25,567 nt of DNA, from the NCBI GenBank assembly GCA_032718475.1, contig JAUCBJ010002738.1, forward strand, positions 1 to 25,567, written 5' to 3'. The stretch comes from Nemertoderma westbladi (lineage: Eukaryota; Xenacoelomorpha; Nemertodermatida; Nemertodermatidae). The translations under genes were made by a program, and so were the position numbers. Below the pieces are notes generated by a model. It did not search any database. It was not told the origin of the DNA and saw nothing but the letters and a program-made list of their open reading frames with translations. Within the stretch, counting starts at the first letter, position 1. The number at the start of each line of letters is the position of its first letter. Below, one piece after another: positions 9,901 through 18,900 of the stretch.

Positions 9901-12900
9901 GTACGTATCGCGCCTTCCCCGACAATTCTCGCATTTACATCGAACTGAAACCGAAAGTAATTAGTAATTTATATCTCAAAATTAACTGTAATTCTAAATA
10001 CAACCAAAAACTCAATGACAACTCATACCAAATTTTACCATTTTGGTTAGGTGTCTGACTCTGTTTAAACAAGCAAAGCAAACAGTCGACCGAGGCCGGA
10101 GGCGTCCCGAAGGCTCCCCTTCCGATAGCTGCTACCCGAAGGTAGGGGTGGGCTCTACTCATATTCCAAGTTTTGCCCCCATTAATTCAACTGGTCCTCA
10201 GTATTTTTATCGGCCTCAGTGGATGAAAGGATAAGTGGACACGGGCGGGGCTCGAACCAACAATCAATACGACCCGGCGCTCAACTCACTAAGCTACACC
10301 GCCGCACCCGTTTAGGTTAGTATATTATTGTTTGTTGTGTAGCGGTAAAGGCGGCATGGTGGTCAAACTAGAAGGATTACGCATGACATTTTACGCTAAA
10401 AAATCATAATAATTTGTTTTTAACAACATCAAGGTGGGGTAGCACAGTTGGTTGAACGACGGGCCTGCATTCAATTGGTTTTAGGTTCAACCCCGCCAGG
10501 GTCCACTCAGCCTTTCATCCACTGGGGTCGATAAAATGAGTACCAGTTAAATTACTGGGAGCAAAACATGGGATAGGAGTAGCGCCCAGGCCACCCCTAA
10601 TGCTATGAAAAGAAGAGCCTTCGGGTCGCCTCCGGCTTCGGCCGACTGTTTGCTTTCATTGAACAACATGAAACATCAAAAGTGTAACTAGAGGGCGAAC
10701 TTCTCATCACAAATAATTTATACCATAATATAACATTTAGTGACGCGTTTTACTGCAAAAAAATACGGCATATATTAACGCAGGTTATTCACGGATCCAA
10801 ATGAACATAAACAAAGATAAAAAACGAGTACGGGGGGGGGGGGGGGGGGGGGGTTGAGGTGTCCGAACAAATTGATTGATAAACTTTAATACACGAAAGT
10901 ATGGAAAAAATCGTTAGAAAAGAAAATAATAATTGTACAAAATAATATATTTGGTTCCAGATGCTGACAAATACAAAGCAATTATAATGAGATTGAGACA
11001 ACTCACTTTGAGTGACCGAGCCAGAACCCGAAATCCATCTGTCCTGAAGAGAAAGCAACTCGTTTGGAGATTTATTTAAAACCAAGGCCACCCCGATACT
11101 CCCAGAATAAAGACGCTCAGGTGATAAATGCTGTAAATGCAAACGATAAGTTACTCACATAATTACATCTATGCAGAAGACGCAACACACTGACTACCGG
11201 GACACAATGAAATAATTAACGGTAATACTGCTATCCGCAGTGGTTTGTTTGAGCGACATCCCATCTGGAAGTCACCACCGGCATTTTATAAAATTTGATA
11301 CGTGAAAACCAAATTTACAAATATTCAAATTATTTAATAAATTAAATCAGGTAGATAAAATTACAAAGACCACACAAGTAACCACACAGGTAACAACACA
11401 AGTAACAATAAGTTTTATAAAATTTGCTCTTCGAAAGTTAACCGCGTCACTGTTACTATGGTTAATAAAACCCGGTAGACCCAGGAACAATGCAGCCACA
11501 AATCCTTCAGTTCAAACATAAACACTCAGGGATCTTCTCTAGGCCGGTGTGCTATGTGTTACGACGGGAGAAACGACTGATTGACTGATCAGGTGAGCTC
11601 CGTCTACTGGAGGAAGGAGGTTGCCAAAGCACAACAACGTACGTCACAGTGCCAGGATATAATCACCCTGGCATAACAGTGAATGTCTACCACTAAGGGG
11701 CAGGAATGTCTACCGCACTAAGGGACAGGAATGTCTACCACTAAGGGGCAGGAATGTCTACCACTAAGGGGCAGTATTACATGGTAGACCTGGCTTATAT
11801 ATCGTACAACACGAAAGTTATATAATACATAGGAACGACCCACCACTTACCTTGGCGCCCTTATCCCTGGATGTCTGACCGACCACTTACCTTGGCGCCC
11901 TTATCCATGGATGTCTGACCGACCACTTACCTTGGCGCCCTTATCCCCGGATGTCTGACCGACCACATACCTTGGCGCCCTTATCCCCGGATGTCTGACC
12001 GACCACTTACCTTGGTGCCCTTATCTCCGGATGTCCGACCGACCACTTATCAAGGTGCCCTTATCCCTGGATGTCTGACCGACCACTTACCTTGGTGCCC
12101 TTATCTCCGGATGTCCGACCGACCGACCACTTACCTTGGCGCCCTTATCCATGGATGTCTGACCGACCACTTACCTTGGCGCCCTTATCCCCGGATGTCT
12201 GACCGACCACTTACCTTGGTGCCATTATCTCCGGATGTCCGACCGACCACTTATCAAGGTGTCCTTATCCCCGGATGTCCGACCGACCACTTACCTTGGC
12301 GCCCTTATCCCCGGATGTCTGACCGACCACTTACCTTGGTGCCCTTATCTCCGGATGTCCGACCGACCACTTACCTTGGTGCCCTTATCTCCGGATGTCC
12401 GACCGACCCCTTATCAAGGTGTACTTATCCCCGGATGTCCGACCGACCACATACCTTGGTGCCCTTATCTCCGGATGTCCGACCGACCACTTATCAGGGT
12501 GTCCTTATCCCCGGATGTCCGACCGACCACTTATGAAGTTGTCCTTATCCCCGGATGTCCGACCGACCACTTACCTTGGTGCCCTTATCTCAGGATGTCC
12601 GACCGACCACTTACCTTGGTGCCCTTCTCCGGATGTCCGACCGACCACTTATCAAGGTGTCCTTATCCCCGGATGTCCGACCGACCACTTACCTTGGTGC
12701 CCTTATCTCCGGATGTCCGACCGACCACTTATCAAGGTGTCCTTATCCCCGGATGTCCGACCGACCACTTACCTTGGTGCCCTTATCTCCGGATGTCCGA
12801 CCGACCACTTATCAAGGTGGCCTTATCCCCGGATGTCCGACCGACCACTTACCTTGGTGCCCTTATCTCAGGATGTCCGACCGACCACTTACCTTGGTGC

Positions 12901-15900
12901 CCTTCTCCGGATGTCCGACCGACCACTTATCAAGGTGTCCTTATCCCCGGATGTCCGACCGACCACTTACCTTGGTGCCCTTATCTCCGGATGTCCGACC
13001 GACCACTTATCAAGGTGTCCTTATCCCCGGATGTCCGACCGACCACTTATCAAGGTGTCCTTATCCCCGGATGTCCGACCGACCACTTACCTTGGTGCCC
13101 TTATCTCCGGATGTCCGACCGACCACTTATCAAGGTGTCCTTATCCCCGGATGTCCGACCGACCACTTACCTTGGTGCCCTTATCTCCGGATGTCCGACC
13201 GACCGACCACATACATTGGTGCCGTTATCCCCAGATAAGTCATGTATTCTAGGTCATTGATCAAGAAAACTTGCCACCTCCATGCAGCATAAAGGAGGTG
13301 CCAGCTGTGGCTGCATAGACCCTCTTACTAGGGCAAATCTGGTCCTGTAACTAGGACCCCCTTCGTTCTGGGATAAGGATGCCCTTGGTCCTGGATTAAG
13401 GACCCATATACTTGGCTGCAGGGGTATATGGCCTGGCCAGGCAGATGGTGATCTACCAATGGCTGGTCAGGAGTAGAGTGTTCTCATGTCCACTCTGAGT
13501 GCACTTCACTGCGACCTGCACCTGGCAGCAGGGGTACAGGGCATGGCCCAGCAGATGAGCTGCACAGCCAATGGTGGGTCATGTGCGCGAGAGTAGATAT
13601 GGGTGATGGGCCTCATATCTGACTCCACTGCGACACCCACCCTGTGGAATGGCAAACCAGGGTGTGGTATTTGCCCCGAAAGCTGACTCGGCAAAAAAGC
13701 ACCCCCCAACCCCCCACTATGGATTACATTGGTAATGCGGAGGTCCGGCCACTAGAGGCCAGTGGAATTACTGTACACAATTGGCCTCACAGGCGTCAGT
13801 TATCTCCTGACCGGCTGCCTGTCTCACCCCCCACTGGAGAGAAAGCTGCCAACAATTATGTGAGTCCCTTTCCTGATGACCTTTCTGGCCCATACCCTGG
13901 ATCACAATGGAGGCCAGATTGTGAGGGGGGGGGGGGGGGATGGATTCTGGAGTTGGAGGCTACTATCATGTTCCACCCCGACCAACCAAGCCATTGGTGA
14001 ATCTGAGGCAAGTCACTAGACTAGCCTCAGTTAACACCCTAACACTCGGGTCCCAATGCGACAAGGTAAGCTGACTGACTGCCTTGGCAGATAAGCTTTC
14101 TCGTAGTGCAGTGGGTGTTCAAGAGCACCGAATGCAGACTGGACAGACTGATGAGGTTCTGATTAAGGACATGGGGGGCGGTTGGCGATTCGCCCTCGCT
14201 TCAGCAGATGATAGTGGCAATGGTGGAATTGGTCTATTGATGAATCCAACTGCACATGCAGCATTGGACAAAATAGACCAAACTCTAACCGCATCATGCG
14301 TTGCCACTTCTCATGTTCTGGAAGACTGGCTAAGAAGTTTCCTAAGGTGGTTCTGATTGTGTGCTATTCTCCAACTAGTGTTGCCCCTGTAGAGGAGGTG
14401 GATCATTTCTACCACAATCTACAAGCAGCTACTGATGGAGTGGATCAGCATGCATTCTTAACATTCCTGGGAGACTTTAAGGCAAGTCTGCATCAATCAC
14501 CTATATCGCCCTGGGTCTATAGCAATAGTGTTAACCGAAATTCTGTCCATCTTCAGGATTTTATCTCTGGAAATGGATTGTTTTCGGCTGGAACTCAGTT
14601 CAAGAAGCGAACTGGAAAGCTATGGACTCATAGTGGACCCAGTGGTCACAAGTCCCAGATAGACCACATTCAGTTTCGTAGGAAATACAGGAGCTCTATA
14701 CAAGACTGTAATGCATTTACACTTCGACCCTTCTTCAGTGATCACCGCCTTATTGTGGCCAAGGTAAGACTTAGTCTGCGTGCTAGCAGAACAACGAAAT
14801 CTGCCTTGCCGCGGCATGACTGGTCCTCTCTGTTGCAACAGCCAAGTGTGAGATCCAGCTTCACACTACAGCTGAGCACCAGGTATGAGGTTCTTGCCTC
14901 TGAGGCGGCAGACACTGTGAGGGCTATACTGCCTTCACAGAGGCAGTTAAGTTAGCAGCTGCAGAAACAGTTCCTGTATACCCTCGAAACAGGAAAAGGG
15001 CCCCCTGGACTGACAACAAAATTCAGAAGTGCCGAAATGACCTTCATAAGGCGCAGAAAGAGTCCCGACTCAAACAGACTACAGCGGCCAAGAATGCAGT
15101 TAAGGCTGCATCTAGGTCCCTGAACAGGCAGTACTCTGTTAGTCTACAGGAGCTAATAACCCAACAGGTTGATGCCAGCAATGATGCTGACGACAGCAGG
15201 CATGGAAATCGCAGGCATGGAAATCTATCAACTTGCTTACTGGGCGGAAAAGCCAACCAACCACCAAGGTTAAGGCTGAATCACCAGCCGATCTCCTCAA
15301 TGGTTGGAAGGCCCACTTTGAAAAGCTCCTCAATAATGACAGGGTATTGCCTGATAATTTTATAGAAGTAAAAGTGTCTGAGTCTGTACTCCCAGAAATT
15401 CCCATTGGCTTGAGGTCTTTAAAATACCTGATTGTTTAAAGGTCATCTATCCCATCATAGTAGACATGTACCGAACAACAAGAGTCCCACAAGAAATGAA
15501 AACAAATAAGTTGGTGCCAGTTCCCAAGAAGGGCAACCTAACACTCTATGGTTCTTTTCGGAGAATCTCATTAATCTCGATTGCTGCAAAGCTATACAAT
15601 AGAATTCTATTAAATCGCATCAGGGATCCCATTGAGAGACTGCTCCGTGGAAATCAGAATGGGTTCCGTAAAGGTCGTGGGACATGGAGCCCATTTTGGC
15701 ACTTAGAAGGATAATTGAAGAGTTATCAAAAAAGAAAGACGGGCAACTGGCTGTTATCTTTGTTGACTTCTTCAAGGCCTTTGATTCAGTCTCTCGCTCA
15801 CGTATGTTCAGCATACTTTCATTATATGGGATTCCTGATGAAATTATTGCAGCAATCAGATCAGTATACGATGGTTCGACAACATTTGTGTCTACTGTTG

Positions 15901-18900
15901 ACGGTGACACAGAACCATTTGAAGTGTTATGGGGCGTCCTCCAGGGAGACGTAAGGATACGTTCGAATACGTAAGGGAAAGGCATGGGCAGCCTTGAATA
16001 GGCGTTCCAGGATTTGGAAGTCACCGAGAATTAATCGGAAAATTAAGGTCCGATTATTTAGAGCAGCAGTAGTTCCAGTACTCCTCTATGGGAGTCCATG
16101 CAGGGCTCTAACTGCTGAAGACACCAAATCTCTGGATGGCACATTCACAAGAATGCTACGCCGGGTTCATTGTGTCAAGTACAATGCACACATCTCCAAC
16201 CAGACACTATATGACTTTGGGGATTACCTTGGCGCCCTTATCCTGGCCCCCGGATGTCCGACCGACCACTTACCTTGGCGCCCTTTTCCCCGGATGTCCG
16301 GGATTTCATCCGATAACTATCTTCCTCGAGAATTCTTCGACAATTAGCGCAGATCCACAACGCGACCGGAGCGGGTCCGAGAGCTGGTATAGCGCCCCCT
16401 AGGGATGCAACCATGCCATCAGCTACCGGAGGAGGAGCTCGTTGCGTCACACATAACATACAGCGGTCGCCATCGAAGATCCGGGATATGGTTTTATCCT
16501 GATTAAAAAAATAATAAATAACTGAGATGAGTGCGGGTGCTGGGCGGGTCTGGGTAGGAGACTGTTGTGGGTGGGTGGGTCTGGGTAGGCGGGTGGCTGG
16601 GTCTGGTTAGGTGAGTGGGTGGGTCTGGGTAGGTGGGTTGGGTTGGTGGGTCTGGGTAGGTGGGTTGGTGGGTCTGGGTAGGTTGGTTGGTGGATCTGGG
16701 TAGGTGGGTTGGTGGGTTTGGGTAGGTGGGTTGCGGGGCCTGGGTATGTGGGTGGATAGGTCTGGGTAGTTGGGTTGGTGGGTCTGGGTAGGTGGGTCTG
16801 GGTAGGTGGGTCTGGGTAGTGGGTTGGTGATTCTGGGTAAGTGGGTGGATAGGTCTGGATAGGTGGGTTGGTGGGTCTGGGTAGGTCGTTTGGGTTGGTG
16901 GGTCTGGGTAGGTGGGTCTGGGTAGGTGGGTTGGTGGGCCTGGGTAAGTGGGTGGATGGATAGGTGTGGGTAGGTGGGTTGGTGGGTCTGGGTAGGTGGG
17001 TTGGTGGGTCTGGGTAAGTGGGTGGATAGGTATGGGTAGGTGGGTTGGTGGGTCTGGGTAAGTGGGTGGATAGGTCTGGGTAGGTGGGTCTGGGTAGGTA
17101 GGTTGGTGGGTCTGGGTAGGTGGGTGGGCAGGCCAGGGTGGGTGGGTCTGATTAGGTGTGTGGGTGGGTCTGGGTAGGTGGGTCTGGTTAGGTGTGTGGG
17201 TGGGTCTGGATAGGTCGGTTGGGTTGGTGGGTCTGGGTAGGTGGGTTGGTGGGTCTGGGTAGGTGGGTTGGTGGGCCTGGGTAAGTGGGTTGGTGGGTCT
17301 GGGTAGGTGGGTGGGTAGGCCAGGGTGGGTGGGCTTGTCACTAGGTAGGACTGCTGTGGGTGGGTGCGCCTGGGTAGTCGGCTAGCGGGGTCTGGGTAGG
17401 TGGATGGGCGGGTCTGGGTAGGTGTGTGGGTAGGTCTGGGTTGAACTGGGTGGGTGGATCTGGGTAAGACTGGTCTGGTCTAAAAGACGACAACAATAGT
17501 TGGGGTTGTTAATCACTCGGGACTAAGCACTAAGGTAACATACATGGTGGGGTGGTTCAAGACAAAAGTCATAATTAGTGCCGGTAGACGCTACAGCTGA
17601 CTGCCCATAACTTTGTTTGAGACAGATGTTGACATTACTTTAATTTAATTTCGTACATATCATAGCAACGATAGTACAGCACACATAATTATTACGGCCT
17701 ACAGTCAACACAGTTCAAATAATACAGAAAGTGTGAAGGATGGGTCTATAATTTTGCTGCGACAATATGTTAGGTAGGGGCAAAACTCGTTGAAAATACT
17801 GCGATAAATATAATAAATAGGTATAGTACCGGTACCATTTATCACTAATAATTAAACCAGATTAAATATTATCTAGGCCTATTAAATATAATAATAGGTT
17901 ATACGTAGGCCTATAAAATTAACAACGCCTACATACATAATTTCATTGTAGTCTTATTATTATTAAAGATTGGAAGGGTAAAACAACTATTAACTTACAA
18001 AGTTTAGAGCGACTTTAGGAAAGCGCAACTTATCACCACTACTATCATCAGATTCGCCGATTTTGGCAAAATTAAAATTTTCAGGCATATTCAAAGAATC
18101 GGGTGTGAAGTTGGTTATCTTTGACGGAGAGCACATCGAACTTTGGGAGCTACTACCTGGACTCATTGTTAAAGAACACGAACTGAAGTCTCCTAGAAGG
18201 TAAGAATATTATAAAGTAACTCAGAAATTAAATATATATAAAGAGTGAGGTAAATATGTGAAACATCGTCTCCATTTTTGGGCTAACTGGCCGTGGAATC
18301 AATATTATCTTCAGTCAATTATTGTTAGTCGGAAGTGTATGTATAGTTTCAGTGTCTGTCTGGTCTGTAATGCTACATGTACGAATGATAATAATAAAAG
18401 TATAGGGTCTCTAGGTGGTTATATTATATTAATTAATTAAAGATATTAAACGTTTTCAACCTACCGGTGGTCTGCATCAGAGACTATATATGTACTTGCA
18501 ATCCATTCGGATGTATTTAGTTTAGTGAATGAAGTTTGGGTTGGTTATCCGGTTATCTTCGGTTAATTTTGGTTTAATATTTATTATCAATACAGCAGAA
18601 AATTATTCGTGTTCAAACCCCTAGCATAATACATCATATATCACATCATATATGCCTTGAGCATATAAAATCTATTTTAAACATAATGTCAATTAGAAAT
18701 CACACTACAAGTACCGGTACCGGTACGGTAACATACCACCAATACAGTGCGTATACAAAACAGGGTACATTATATTGATATAGATTATAGATAGCTATTA
18801 CGTAGGTTTCATAGCAATAGAAACATGCGGGTTAAGTAAAGGCAACCATTACGAGTAAATCGCGTATTTTAGTAACTGCGCCGGCATCGGTATGCCGTCC

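Larger units (their letters stand above)
13260..16220 (+). mobile_element. Non-LTR retrotransposon (endonuclease-RT type), inserted in the 40-bp array
   Basis: A plus-strand element of about 3 kb with array units on both sides. It has a 5' leader (13260-14050) followed by a decayed endonuclease and reverse transcriptase frame. The right end stops abruptly inside the C-terminal region (NQTLYDFG) at about 16220, directly joined to ATTACCTTGGCGCCC of the array. The motifs match the endonuclease-RT elements often labelled craniofacial-development-protein-2-like or RTE-like; the clade is inferred. I found no clear target-site duplication. Confidence 0.8.

Noticed and set aside
10433-10510. Functional tRNA gene
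   Set aside because: A and B boxes are present, but the head continues into a SINE body with target-site duplications and I could not fold a full cloverleaf.
11991-13260. Overlapping plus frames of up to 341 codons (DRPLTLVPLSPDVRPTTY repeats)
   Set aside because: A 40-bp unit is not a multiple of three, so the frames rotate through the same repeat; three overlapping frames are equally open. Not a protein.
13644-14000. 118-codon plus frame as an ORF1 protein
   Set aside because: No recognisable domain or zinc knuckle, a homopolymer-derived glycine run, and it lies in the leader of a decayed element. Not enough to call a gene.
16607-17341. 244-codon minus frame of Pro/Thr repeats
   Set aside because: Translation of the TGGG-rich array with no stop-forming words; no start context and no domain.
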